NCBI RefSeq assembly: GCF_034702125.1
Contig: NC_085857.1
Location: 54,156,046 to 54,220,045, forward strand
Source of the DNA: Engraulis encrasicolus
Taxonomy: Eukaryota > Chordata > Actinopteri > Clupeiformes > Engraulidae
Reading direction: 5' to 3'
DNA length: 64,000 nucleotides
The position numbers were made by a program, and so were the translations under genes. Each line of letters begins with the position of its first letter. Positions within the stretch are counted from its first letter, which is position 1. The notes under the pieces are model-generated. The model was not told the origin of the DNA. It saw only the letters and a list, made by a program, of their open reading frames with translations, and ran no database searches. Positions 25,929 through 37,194 of this stretch are shown one piece after another.

Positions 25929-26208
25929 GTCAAGCACTTGCTGTTATTGTCTCTCATACTGAAGTTAAAATTTCATATTACATTGCACTAGGTTACGTTT
26001 GACAGACGCTTACCAAAGCCATTTACAGTCGAGGACCAGCTGCAATGACATCAGCAGATAAAAAAGTCATATAGCCATCGTCAATACAAAGTGCACAGAA
26101 ACTAAACAGAATAAAATGCAGATGCAATGTAGGGAGTTGTTTGCTATACTCCTAATGGACAGGCGACGTCCGCGCGTACAAAAACAGACCTACAGTAGCC
26201 TATGCTTA
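25929..26208. other. Spacer
   Basis: Nothing recognisable. Confidence 0.4.
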
Positions 26209-27460
26209 TGTAACCGGATGGACCAGGTCTCCGGTTGGTGTGCGTAATGATTATTAAATGAGTGCCAGGTGGGCGATGGCGGACGACTTCCGGGTCGTAT
26301 AAAAGGCCCGGTTTGTTTGTTATTCGCTGCTGCTGCCAGTCCCCATAGCCTTGGCGTTGCATGTGCCCTTGCCCTGCATGCTGCTGTGGCATTTGGGCAG
26401 CATATTGGTGGTGGCGCGTAAAGCGCACCGCAGGCGAATATGGGTTGCGAGATGTATCCAGCTCTTGAAGGTAGGCTCCTCTTAATTCTGGGATGCGTAA
26501 CTCCTGTGTGTTGTACACTAGCTAATGTACTGCTGTTGGTCGCAGCTTTCTAGTCGGGGCCAGCGGGAGCAAGACGAACTCCTCAGGATTCGTCATCCGA
26601 CTACAGCCTGAAGGTAACGTTAAAGTTGCCCAAAGTAACTTTCAACTGTGCCAGTTATGTGTGGTTTCCACACCATAGCTGTCGTTCACTAGTAACCATT
26701 ACTGTGCCTTTCAGGTTGGGAGGCGCCCATTGGCAAGGGTGAGGGACGCCACCGTTCTTCCTGGGTTCTGTTTTGTTTATTTTATAACCAAGCTTTTAGT
26801 TGGGGCAGGTGAAGCGAAGTTGCGCGTTCCTAGGACTACGCATGCGTGCGTGTCGTTCATTCATTGTGTGTACGGTCTGACACGGCTAGCTTCAGTCGCC
26901 CACCCCTTAGGTAAGGGATGAGCGACTGGAGACTGATCGGTTGGGATTAGTATCATTTATCGTGTATTACATTTATTGATGAGGTGGTAATTCACTGAGT
27001 GTTATAGTAACCTCTCGGACAAGAGGCTTGATTAGTAGCACCTCCTCGTTGTGAACTGCATTTGAGTTTGCTGTGATTTATCCCCGTTTGACATCGGGGT
27101 TTATTATTTTGTTTTCCCCCCTTTGTATTTTTGTGTGTGTTTGCTGTGTCAAGTTCGCAACGAATGGAGTAGTATAGGCTCTCTAAATTAGTGCATCACT
27201 CAGTGTCATCTTCTTATCAGCCTTGTTGCACGGTAACAGCCTGGTATGAATCCAGTTGTGATTACATAGCTGTGGATGTATGTATGAATACTTAGTGAAC
27301 TGTGTACCTGCTACCTGCCCATTTTAACACAGAGTAAGAAAAGAAAGAAAATAAAAAGAATTTCTGTGTTAACAGCTGTGTCCTCATTCATCATCCTGAA
27401 CCTGTCGGGGAAATTGTGTACATATTATAACATCTGGGTTGTCTCACCCATAAAGAGACT
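26209..27460 (+). mobile_element. LTR-like promoter/leader followed by a primer-binding-type site
   Basis: It begins TGTAACCGG. A TATA box (GTATAAAAGGCC, about 26298) stands 30 bp before the expected start. AAAATAAAAAG near 27346 could be a poly(A) signal. At the downstream end TGGCGTAGTC (27461-27470) matches the first ten bases of the primer-binding site of the LTR element at 43840. Two GT...AG intervals look like introns in the leader: GAAG/GTAGGC to GGTCGCAG (about 26479-26546), and CTGAAG/GTAACG to CTTTCAG (about 26613-26714). No gag or pol follows. The 3' boundary is approximate. Confidence 0.5.
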
Positions 27461-27723
27461 GGCGTAGTCACCTTTTCTACTCTGATTAAGTAAAAGTTGA
27501 AACCTGTGTAACACCACCCTGTTACACTTAGTTGTTGCCCTGCTGTGTCTGACAGGTGTTCATGCCGATAGTGTCAGCTGATGGATACAACAGTTGAGAG
27601 CACCTGCTGTAGGGAGCTGTCTCCACGCCCACCAAACTTTATTTGTCTGACCCAGCACTTAGGCTTTGAGGCATGTTGCCTGAATCCATTCGTGCTAAAA
27701 AATGCTTATAACCAGTGTGACGG

Positions 27724-28040
27724 TTGGCAAACACCAGTCAGTTTTTTACGCTATTGAGGGACAGGAAGCTGACTCTCAAGTTGATAAGGTGTGTCTGTCA
27801 CTCCCTTGATATTGTGGCACACAAGGCAATGGCCCAGTTTGTAAGCCACATTGAGTACCTGATAAGGGAAACTTATAACTGGTTCGCGCACTCCTCAAAG
27901 CGCCAGTCCGAATACAGAGTCATATACCAGACTATGAATGGGGGTGAGGCGGCCTTGAAATTGCTATCACAGCGGCACAGAAAAAAAAATCATTGTCTGC
28001 AAGGAAGAATTGATGGCATTGTTCCGTACCTGTCCTGCCT
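27724..28040 (+). pseudogene. hAT transposase fragment, middle part
   Basis: It encodes LKLIRCVCHSLDIVAHKAM, YLIRETYNWFAHSSKRQSEY and NGGEAALKLLS, closely matching the middle of the transposase at 54018-55912. It starts and ends abruptly. Confidence 0.85.
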
Positions 28041-28306
28041 GTTGTGAGCCGTGCTATGGGACAGTTGTGCAGCAGACAGGGACATTTCTGCAGGAAAAGC
28101 TATTGACATTGTTAGTAGTGATGCAATTATGTATGATTGGGAGCATAAATTGCCATATTATAATATTTTATTTCAACATATTAATTTAAATGGTCATTTT
28201 GATGGTGGAACTATGAGGTTGAATATTTTTCTGAATTAATAATGATATAACAGCCAGAAATGGTTTAAGAGACATTTTAATTTAGGCGATTTTTAATATT
28301 TTCAAT

Positions 28307-28520
28307 ACACATAGACGCGAATTTGGCCAAGCGAAGGCAAGCGAACAGGAGCGAAGCAAAGCGGAATTATTAAAGAAAGTTTAATGTTATGCAAATGAGA
28401 AGCGAATTCGCCCGCCTTGGCCAAATCAAATCAACAGCATAACTGCTCCATTCCATTTGATTCGCTGACGGTTGAATTTCGCCCCTCTTCGCTTTGCTCG
28501 CTTCGTCTCCTATGTGTCCC
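28307..28520. mobile_element. Small MITE with GCGAA-type inverted ends
   Basis: CACATAGACGCGAA at the left and CGCTTCGTCTCCTATGTG at the right are inverted. The interior is rich in GCGAA/TTCGC motifs. No coding capacity, and no clear TSD. Confidence 0.5.
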
Positions 28521-28740
28521 TACCGTGAAACTACAAAGCTATGAGATCCAGCTTGCTATCATAAATATACTCCAGAGACACAGCTTTCAGAAAAATATAG
28601 TGAGAATTTGACCCCCCAAAACAAGCCCCTTTTTGGGCTCTCGGCTGACAGGCTAACTCCTCAAAGGTGTGAGTTGCGTATTGAAACTTACATGTCTAAC
28701 CACACCTCAATCATTGTGATAGACGAACTATCTAATATCC

Positions 28741-29020
28741 TGCAGGATGGATGAGACAGGGGCATTTCAGATGCACCGCACAAAATGTACCACTGTCATC
28801 CGGTCCATGCTAGCACCTCGTCTCAGGGCAGAGCTGAGAGAGGACATAGGCGACTCCCCCTATTCCTTACTGGGCGTAACCACAGAAATCACTGCATTTA
28901 AAAGTGAAATGATATTTGTTGAGAATTATGTGTGTTATAACCTCCAGGATGAGACAGGGGCACTGCACGAAATATGCCACAGTGATCTGGTCCAGTGTTG
29001 CCAGATTTTCTACGACAAAT
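28741..29020 (+). pseudogene. hAT transposase fragment, N-terminal part (out of order)
   Basis: It encodes DETGAFQMHRTKCTTVIRSM and LRAELREDIGDSPYSL, which precede the CHSLDIVA region in the intact protein but here lie 0.7 kb downstream of it on the same strand. A degraded second copy of the DETGAF segment follows at about 28945. Frame is lost after YSL. Confidence 0.8.
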
Positions 29021-29635
29021 AACGTCCTGAAAACAAGCCCAAAATAAGCGACTGACGGGCGTTGTGAAAACAAGCCCAAAAGAAGCAACCGAATGAGTGG
29101 GTCGCCAGTCGCGTGCCTAGTGAGGGAAGATCTCACTCTTTGCGGGGGTCTGCGTAGCAGCTAAAATCCCACAAGTGACCACAGAAAGTGAGAGTTAATA
29201 ATGCTGTAGGTCACTTGTAAGCTGGAATTCAACTACAAACTGTCGCTTTAGTCACCTCTGTTGCGTGTCTCAATACAAAGTCGATTACTTCACTGTTGCC
29301 GATTTAGCGACTTTTTGACAGCCCTGGCGACAAAAAACTCATCTAGCGCCTAAAAACTTTTTGGTGTATCTGGCGACTTTTGAAAACGTGCATTTTCACT
29401 GACAAATTCATTGTTTTTTCACATAATTCTGCCTCTGCGCCGCCGTCAGAAGCGTTTACGACGGTTAATTAGGGCTGCAGATTAGCTCTGATCTCCTAAA
29501 AGTACCTCGCACCGCCCATTTCTACTGTGGACGAAGGCATGTGGGCACGTTTTCTGTAGATCCGCGCGACATTGGGTTCCTCTGGCGACTCTTAGATACT
29601 CAAAAAAACTTGCTCCAGTGAGACGGGCAACAATG
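28989..29635. repeat. Degraded CAGTGTTGCC-type hAT repeats
   Basis: A CAGTGTTGCCAGATTTT start at about 28993 with AACAAGCCCAAAA repeats is followed at about 29291 by CACTGTTGCCGATTTAGCG, a diverged copy of the family intact at 38915-39573. No gene. The following bases to about 29946 show nothing further. Confidence 0.55.
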
Positions 29636-29946
29636 TTTCAACATTACTGTAATGGTCTTTTGGCTGTACCTGTAGACAAATAAAACTTATGTTGTGTTAA
29701 TCTGGTGACTTTAAACTCACCCTTTCAGTAACAGTCAACTGGAATTCTGTGCTGCCATCAGAAGTGTTTTTCACGTTTAAACATGGCTGCAGACTAGCAG
29801 AATAATCAAGAATATTCAGAAAACAAGACATGCAGGTCACATCAAATCAGTTGAAATTTGTGACTTTGTACATAACATATCAATGTTCAAAAGTAGGTTA
29901 GGACTCTGTCTTAATTACTGCCATGATGTGTTTAACATTGCAGTGC

Positions 29947-30252
29947 ATGGGAGTTATGGAAGCCCAGACGTCCTTGATGCTTTGCTGTCAGCTGTTCTTG
30001 TCTGTTGACCTGGTGACCCACAATTCACTCTTCAATATACCCCGAAGATTTCCATGCCACGTTTAGGCGCTTTGGTGGTATGGCCATTGTAACGAACCAG
30101 AAATAAACCTCCATTGGGCTTATTTCTGGTTCGTTACAATAGCATGGAAACCTATGGGGTACATTAAAGAGTGGAGTGTGGATTAACAGGTCAACAAACA
30201 AGAACAGCTGACAGCAAAGCATCAAGGATGTCCGGGCTTCCATAACTCTCAT
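29947..30252. repeat. 0.3-kb near-perfect palindrome
   Basis: GGGAGTTATGGAAGCCC at the left is matched by GGGCTTCCATAACTCTC at the right. The centre near 30107 holds CCAGAAATAAA...TTTATTTCTGG. Arms of about 145 bp differ at a few positions. No coding capacity. Confidence 0.85.
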
Positions 30253-31446
30253 ACGCTGCTTCTTCAATGTGTAGTAAGGTGGACCTTTAGATGTTAGTTT
30301 TCCTAAAATAATAAATCACCAACCTGCTACTTGTAATTGCACGACTACGCCACTGGGGGACTGCCACCCCAGAGTATATTTTGATGTCAACCAATAAGGC
30401 ACAACAGGTTCGGATAGAATGGACAAGAGACGTACCTTTGTTTAAAGGAATAACAATCTTTTCTTTATTAATACAATTCAAATCAATAGTTAAAAACCCT
30501 GCGCCGCTGAGATAAAAACAGTAATGCTCAAGAACGGGGTTGGCTGCCACAGGATTTTCACCGAGCCAGGCTAGCCGGGCAGGCTTACTACCACTCGTGC
30601 ACAAATCCAAGGGCCTATGGTAAACACCAATCACACACACACGCTCATAGGCTCACTATGCTATGTAAGTGATTAAATGACAATAAGCGTGGATATCCAC
30701 TACACACAGAATAAATCTGTATAATCACACTCAAACTACTAGTCTACTGTATGGCCCTGCCCCGACTAGAGCAGCCTACAGGCCTAGAACTGGGACAGCC
30801 AAACCCTGTAAAATAGCAATGTGACAAGCGGAAGCGGCGGACAGGCAAAAGAAAATCAAACAAACAAACAGAAAGGCTAAAATATTTTGGCTATGGGCAA
30901 AACAGCGGTGAGCAGCTGCTGCAAGCAGTCTGCCCACAGAGACCCTCGACGTACTCTGAGGTGTCTGGAATCAGGTGAACACACACACACGGATCAGTAC
31001 ATGTTACATACAATTAGTGGACAAATGTTTAACATGAGCTACGCATGTGACAAAGAATATTTACAAGCTCACCTCCACAATACTGAGAGGGGGGAAAGCC
31101 ACAAGACTGGATTTAGACGCCACGGGAACTCTGGCTCCTGAGAATGAACAATATATGTTTAAATACACATTTCTAGATGGTTGCAGTCATCTAGACAAAA
31201 CTGTGATCACACATACCTTGCCGAACCAGTAGCAAAGGCACCTGGCATCATCAGCGAATACCGGCACACCAGGAAGGCTCCAATGAGCCGGTCTAATTCA
31301 TCTGATTTTATAAAAACAATGGCATAGCCACCAATTACGGATTAGCCACTGAGCGGCTACCTGAGTCCCGTGACGTCATTGAGGTATGGGAACTGCTGAG
31401 GGACACACCTTACTGAACAGACAGTGCGCCCTGTTACACATGTTTC
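30253..31446. other. Spacer without recognisable gene
   Basis: About 1.2 kb with scattered open frames that show no family motif. CCACTGGGGGACTGCCACCCC near 30351 and a poly(A)-like AATAAATC are the only notable strings. Confidence 0.4.
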
Positions 31447-31454
31447 ATTTACAT

Positions 31455-31993
31455 CAGGGGTGCCCAACCAGTCGATCGCGAGCTACCAGTCGATCTCGAG
31501 GGGAGTGGCAGTCGATCGCGAGACATGTAATGTGAGTCTTTCAAAAGTAGGCTATGTAGCAAGCTGCTGGTACTGTATTGGTTAGATAATTAGTCCCACG
31601 GTAACACAGAATGAGGGGAAAATATTAGGAAGTGACCGTCAGGGTATTGCAGTTGATTCATGTGTGCACACATGTAACATCGGGTCAGTAACAGAACATG
31701 TGCGCAACGATGCGTTATGACGCGGCGATGTGTGAGAATCTTCGTCCAAATCGCTAGTCGCATGCATCATCGGTAACTGCGTTTACATCGTGTGCCGCGT
31801 GTAAGGGAAATGTTAGTAGTTGACATGTATGGAATTCACTTCAATTTGTGCTGTTTCTTGTTCCAGTTGTGGAAAAAACGATTGGCCAAACTCACAATAG
31901 AAAGCCTTTGCTGTGCTACTGTCCCAGAGAGCTGAAAAAAAAAACCTTCATAGAAGAAGTCACTCTTAACAGGGGTGTTAACCAATCCAATGA

Positions 31994-32073
<80 letters not shown>

Positions 32074-32521
32074 ATAGTAAAGTGAACTTAACTAGCCTAC
32101 TATTTACCCATAACAAATGGTGAATTTCTGAGCCCTTTTTACTTTGTACCACTGAATGCATGATGCTTCATCATATTTTAGAAATAGGGCCTTTGTGCCT
32201 ACATATGCATTTTATATACCGAATGTTTATCATTTTGAAATTGTTTCAGTTGTTTATGACTTGTGTATGACTGAAATTATCTCTGCATACTATCAGTGCT
32301 GCAATTGCTTTGTAAACATAGGCTATTCAACACACTTTAAAAATACACTGAAAAGATACGGCCATAGTAGCCTACTAAAAACATTTTATTCATAATAATG
32401 GTGATTAATAAATGGTGATCTTAAATTTTCATACCGACATCCTTAAATTTGACTTGGTAGATCACGGCAGACCATCAACTTCAAAAGTAGATCTCGGTTA
32501 AAAAAAGGTTGGGCACCCCTG
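31455..32521. mobile_element. 1.07-kb hAT-like element with exact 8-bp TSD
   Basis: The ends are CAGGGGTGCCCAACC and GGTTGGGCACCCCTG. The TSD ATTTACAT is exact at 31447-31454 and 32522-32529. GTCGATCGCGAGCTACCAG repeats lie just inside the left end, and a related GATCTCGG lies at the right. It contains a (CT)n microsatellite at 31998-32072. No transposase. Confidence 0.92.
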
Positions 32522-32764
32522 ATTTACATGAAAGTGCACAACCAAACAATGAAAATAGTAATACAAGTAATGTAATGCCTTACATTTGAAATAAAATAAT
32601 ATTGTACTGTAAGGGGATATTTGGGAAAGACAGTAAATGTAATAGGTAATGTACCGGTATTACAGTTTTTGAGTAGCCTAACTTGCCCAACACTGGTGGT
32701 AATAACACCTGCATTTCACAATTGATTAACACATTACACATTTCAGGTATTGGTAACACCTCAC

Positions 32765-33819
32765 CTGCTCATCAGTAATGGTCAGTGAAGAAATTGGATC
32801 ACAGCCCATGGTTTTAGGACCTCGATTGTGAGGGCGCACGAGTGATGAACCTGCAATGAACGTAAAAAAAAGCCAACATTACCTTCTGTAAAATGTACCC
32901 CTCACAGTGTTATTCACCGATAACAGTGCAACGTTTTAATCATCCAAATGACTGCGACATGACTACAATTTCTGTTGTTGACTAGGCTAGCGCTCTAGTC
33001 ATTTGTTTACATGACTGAGATAGGATGTTTTTTGTCATTGACGCAATGACAACAAAAGCATTAGGGCGTGGTCCTTGTAATTGCGCACGAGTGATGAAGC
33101 TGCAATATGGACGCAAAAAACCCAACAACAACAATAGCCTACATTCCGTGAAGTACCCCTCATAGTGCTGTTCACCGATACAGCAGGGCAACGTTTTAAT
33201 CATCCAAATGACTACATCAGAGATATTTTCAAACCTTTATCAACAATATCTCTGACTGCACGTAACATTGCTACGACATGGCTAGCTAGTCTTGTTGACT
33301 TGGCTAGTCATTTACAGCTAGGCTGGGTTGGGCTGTTTTATTTACACAGCACAAAAGCACTAAGACTTGGACATTGCAGTTATTGGAGTAGCAAAATCAT
33401 AACACATAAATGGGTTTGCATTTCGCGCATATTGATGAGCAATGTTAAATGAAAAATGTACAAACCTTCGCTGTAAAAAGATGGCGACCACCGGCTCCTA
33501 AGACGACCCACTGGTTAAGGCATGTGACATGGCCAGAAGCGTAATATTTATATGCATCTAAACTCTTGAAAGCCTTAAGATCATATCCTGCGTATGGTGA
33601 TGGATTATTTACAACGTACATATACAGGTATTGTGGTCCGAAATCAGGTAAGGATGATGCGGTCCCATTCTGCCGGACATCTGTAAAAAGTCCTGGTGGG
33701 AGCAGGTAGACATCATTTTCAACACCTGCTATTTTCAGTTTCTCGACATACCTCTCCCTCTGCTGCCCCACTAAATGCTCAACCTCACTGGAAAGTGAAA
33801 GTGGAGGGGATTTCTGCAT
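32765..33819 (-). pseudogene. N-terminal exons of a YqaJ/SWIM-type transposon gene
   Basis: Exon 1 (33819-33466, ATG at 33819) reads RERYVEKLKIAGVENDVYLL, LPDFGPQYLYMYVV, KAFKSLDAYKYYASGHV and LFTAK. Exon 2 (32850-32765) joins in phase as VHHSCALTIEVLKPWAVI, then a stop, so a frameshift is likely. The order matches the N-terminus of the fish multicopy family whose C-terminal half is a YqaJ nuclease. Between the exons, 32815-32965 and 33060-33235 are a diverged tandem duplication. The exons at 19.3-23.0 kb belong to the same family but probably not to this copy (see inversion finding). Confidence 0.6.
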
Positions 33820-33940
33820 CCTCTTTTCTTTAAAAAGTAATCTGTTTTCTCTGTCTGTTGTGTAGGTCGCTATTAATAAATAGCTAGAATCATGTACAAT
33901 ATGGCGGCACTTTTGACGAAGGTCACGTGTGTGGGATGGG

Positions 33941-34228
33941 TCAATAGAAAAGCAACCAATTCTGCCATTTGACTTTCCAGAACTTCCTTTGCTGAAAGGA
34001 ACGGGGAACTCTTGTGATATTGCAAGGTGGTTTCATTCTCAAGAGTTGATCATCAAGCTGAGGAATACAATTACCGATATAATATGGCTCCTCGTGGTGT
34101 TCACTATCCAGCCATAAGCTTGTCATTTGCCTTACAACTCCAAGATGTACATTACGCATGTGATCAGGGGGCATTCCAGATATAATGTCAAAGTATGGGA
34201 TGATGACCAGACATGTGGGCCCTTTAAT
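33941..34228 (-). pseudogene. CACTA (EnSpm)-like transposase fragment
   Basis: It encodes IKGPTCLVIIPYFDIISGM, DHMRNVHLGVVRQMTSLWLD and LRMKPPCNITRVPRS, then a Trp-Lys region. I recognise the GxxxDxMH-like and LLG-V motifs of CACTA-type transposases of fish, although the Cys usual after MH is absent. Its 5' side is cut by a CAGTGTTGCCA repeat at 34229. It may be the continuation of the fragment at 38150-39812 on the same strand. Confidence 0.6.
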
Positions 34229-34440
34229 CAGTGTTGCCAAGTCCGCTTATTATAAGCGACCTTGGGCTTCTTTTTTTGAGCAGTCGCTTTGAATTTTGTT
34301 AAGTCGCGGGTTGCGTTTTTTTTGGGCTTGTTCTTTTCAGGGTTGGGCTTGCTGTTTTCTCCTGCTCTGCCGGTCATTTGAATGTGTTTCTCAATGGCAA
34401 CTCGTCTTTTCTCACTCATCCTTACAAGTGACCCTACTAC
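34229..34440. repeat. CAGTGTTGCCAAGTCC hAT-like repeat, one end
   Basis: Starts CAGTGTTGCCAAGTCCGC and contains TAAGCGACCTTGGGCTTC. It resembles the repeat at 28993. The far end is not identified; the bases up to 34678 hold no gene. Confidence 0.5.
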
Positions 34441-34686
34441 AGCATTGTTAACTGGTCATGTCGCCTGCGACAGGAAATTCCATACATAATTCAAACGACC
34501 ATACCTCCTCGACTATTTACGGTAGTGAAATAATTTAAACAGATCCTGAAAGGCCATAAACTAAACTAAGAGATATACAACACATTACGGTAGCTTGAGT
34601 TTAGCGTCATCACGCTCCCGCGCATATTTCAAAAGAAACTACAGGGAGTAGAGTAAACACTAAAGTTAGCTTTAGTGGATTTTCGG

Positions 34687-35600
34687 CAGGGGTGGAAAAG
34701 TAACTTATTACTTTTACTCAATATTGTACTTGAGTAGCTTTTATGAATACTTTGTACTTTTTAAGTAAATTTTTAAATTAATACTTTTACTTGTACTTGA
34801 GTACATTTTGACCCAAGTACTTCACTCAATTACACTGGAACCTGGCCTGAGTACTGAGTAAAAAAAATTGACTGAGAGACAAAATGCCATGCACAATAAT
34901 GCCACAATCCGCCAGAAATGAAAGATTGTGCAGGATGGCACACAGCATTTCCACTATTTTACTATCTTGTATCAATGTATTGGATGATGGCTGGTGCCAA
35001 GCAAGATATAGAGGTTATGGAGGACGATATTCAAGAAAAATAAACATGACATTCTCAAGAGGAAAGCTAATTAAAAGTAACTAAGTACTTTTTACTCAAA
35101 TTACATTTTAAGTGAAGTACTTTTTACTTTTACTTGAGTAGATTTTTAGATAGGTACTTTTATGCCGTGTCCAGACCAAGAGCGAACTACGCTGCCTGGT
35201 AGCGTGGGTAGCAGAAGAAGTTTCGCCTTGAATACGCTGTATTCGCTCGAGACGCAGCATTGACATGTTTGATTCAGCTAATCAACGGCTCTGCTTTGAC
35301 AGCCTGGGACATTCGGAGATATGAACTTCATATGAACTGGTTTTCGCCGCGTCAGAGCGAATTCGCCTGCGATTAGATTTAGTTTAATCTTCAAAATTCG
35401 CTCTGGTAGCGCAAGAAGCTTCGCTCCTGGCGAATTCGCTTTGGTAGCGCAGGTCGCGTGCCCTCCATAGAGAAATAATGACTTCCGTCGCTTCGTTCGC
35501 TCTTGGTCTGTACACGGCATAACTTGTACTTGAGTAGAATTTAGGCAAAGTAAAGATACTTTTACTTGAGTACACATTTTCTGTACTCTTTCCACCTCTG
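34687..35600. mobile_element. hAT-like element with exact 8-bp TSD, carrying a nested MITE
   Basis: The ends are CAGGGGTGGAAAAGTAACT and AGTACTCTTTCCACCTCTG. The TSD ATTTTCGG is exact at 34679-34686 and 35601-35608. The body is made of TACTTTTACTTGAGTA-type repeats. A MITE at about 35162-35522 (ends TTATGCCGTGT and ACACGGCATAA, with GAGCGAA-rich arms) is inserted in it. Confidence 0.92.
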
Positions 35601-35863
35601 ATTTTCGGTGAGGAAAACATAACTCGGAACGCGATATATACACTTTATATCAGTGTTTTATAGTGTTTTGTGTTGTAAATAACATTTGTACATACTAGTA
35701 TTTTGTGTCCTTAGTACTTTTGAGTGTTTTGTGTCATTGTTATAGTTCGCCGTCGTCAAAGCAAGTCGTAATAGCTGGGTGTCATCATATAGTCCTCGTC
35801 ATAATCGTGTGCGTGCGTTATTGTAAATACAATTTACAGAATAATTTGGTGGTCAATTTAGAA

Positions 35864-37127
35864 ATGGCAAGGCCTGTGAGGGAAAGCAAAGTGCCCTGGA
35901 GATATCTGGAGGAAACGCCGAAAGAAACGGTGGAAACGCGACCGACTTTACCTCAGTAAGTATCCATTTTTTGGGCTCTAAAAGTTACCCATTTTGCGTC
36001 ATCCAATGCGCTTAGAACTAGTTTGTAATGTTATGTCCACACTTCAACCACACTGAATAAACACTACCTACAGTATCACAGTGAAGGAGTGTGAACTGTA
36101 GGTATGTCTTATCAGTTTTATTAGACTTATGTAGTAATTTTTTTTTTCTTGATGCCCCTTATTTGTCTGAATGAGATTTTGCCTATCCTCCTGTGTTATG
36201 GTTACCACATCTTGTGCTCTTTTTTTCATTTTGTAGAAGTTTTATCTAACCTTTTACATAAAATAATATTTATGTATATTTATAGTCTCTTCTCATGAAG
36301 AACCCTCCCTGGTGGTGCCTGTGAGAAGAGGTGTCCCTGCTGTTGGCGCTGGTGATGCCCCCCCTCGTGCCCAGTCACTCACAGAAGAAGATCCTGACAC
36401 AGCCCCCCGGTCTCCAGTTGTCCAACCACCCATCGATATTGAGATGAGAAGGCCTGTGAGGGAAAGGAAAGTGCAACGGCGATATCCGGAGGAAGGCACA
36501 GGAGAAACTCCACTGTCTTCGCCAGAGTAAGTAGCCTAATGCCATGTTCCCACTATTTGTACTCTAAAACTCTGTAGCCTACTCTAATACTATTCAACGT
36601 TATTCTTAAGTCTTCTATAACCTTTTACATGATTATGATATTAATATTTTTAGAGTTTCATCGGACGAGGAACCGTCCACCAGTACCAGCAGGAGGAGAG
36701 AGGTGCCACGGCTGCTACTGGCGATGCCCCCCCTCGTCTGCATCCTGAGGGATGGAAGACGGAGGCAGACCCTGACACTGCCCCCTCTCAACCCCCCCAG
36801 CCCCTCCCCCTCCCCTCCACATCACAGTGGCGGGAAAGGGAACATGGAAAATTGCTGTTTTCTTCCTCCAAAAGTCTGCAAAACATAGAGGTGGCCTACA
36901 ACTGTGTTCCAACACATGTTGGACATAGCTGTCACAAACAGCTTTATCATTCACAAGGATCTCATGACGACACAAAAGAAGAACCAACACCAAAACCACA
37001 GTCAATAGGCAGAAGGCATCCATGGGAAGAAGAAGAGCACTCCCTGGATGTGTCAGCAGTGTGACAAAGGGTTTTGTCTGCAGCTTGACCTGAACTGTTT
37101 TGGCATATTCCATAGCGCTGAAATGTA

Positions 37128-37129
<2 letters not shown>
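35864..37129 (+). pseudogene. piggyBac-like transposase remnant with duplicated N-terminal exons
   Basis: Exon 1 (35864-35955), exon 2 (36286-36526) and exon 3 (from 36654) have GT-AG borders. Exon 1 (MARPVRESKVPWRYLEE) and the end of exon 2 (RRPVRERKVQRRYPEE) are homologous, as are the starts of exons 2 and 3 and the introns between. Exons 2 and 3 join in phase (EVSSDEEPS), but exons 1 and 2 do not. Further on, 36900-37010 encodes TVFQHMLDIAVTNSFIIHKD, and 37030-37127 encodes STPWMCQQCDKGFCL, then CFGIFH. This is the C-terminal helix and cysteine-rich zinc domain of piggyBac-type transposases. The DDD core is missing and frames are broken. Confidence 0.6.

Positions 37130-37178
<49 letters not shown>
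37129..37178. repeat. (GT)n microsatellite
   Basis: About 25 GT repeats directly after the piggyBac-like stop, followed by a GAGA tract. Confidence 0.95.
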
Positions 37179-37180
<2 letters not shown>

Positions 37181-37194
37181 AGAGAGACAGTGAG

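Noticed and set aside
26144..26518. Gln/His-rich open frame on the - strand
   Set aside because: It runs antisense through the proposed LTR promoter and leader with its TATA box; no homology recognised.
31836..32123. Arg-Glu and Ser-Leu repeat frames
   Set aside because: They are the (CT)n microsatellite within the hAT element.
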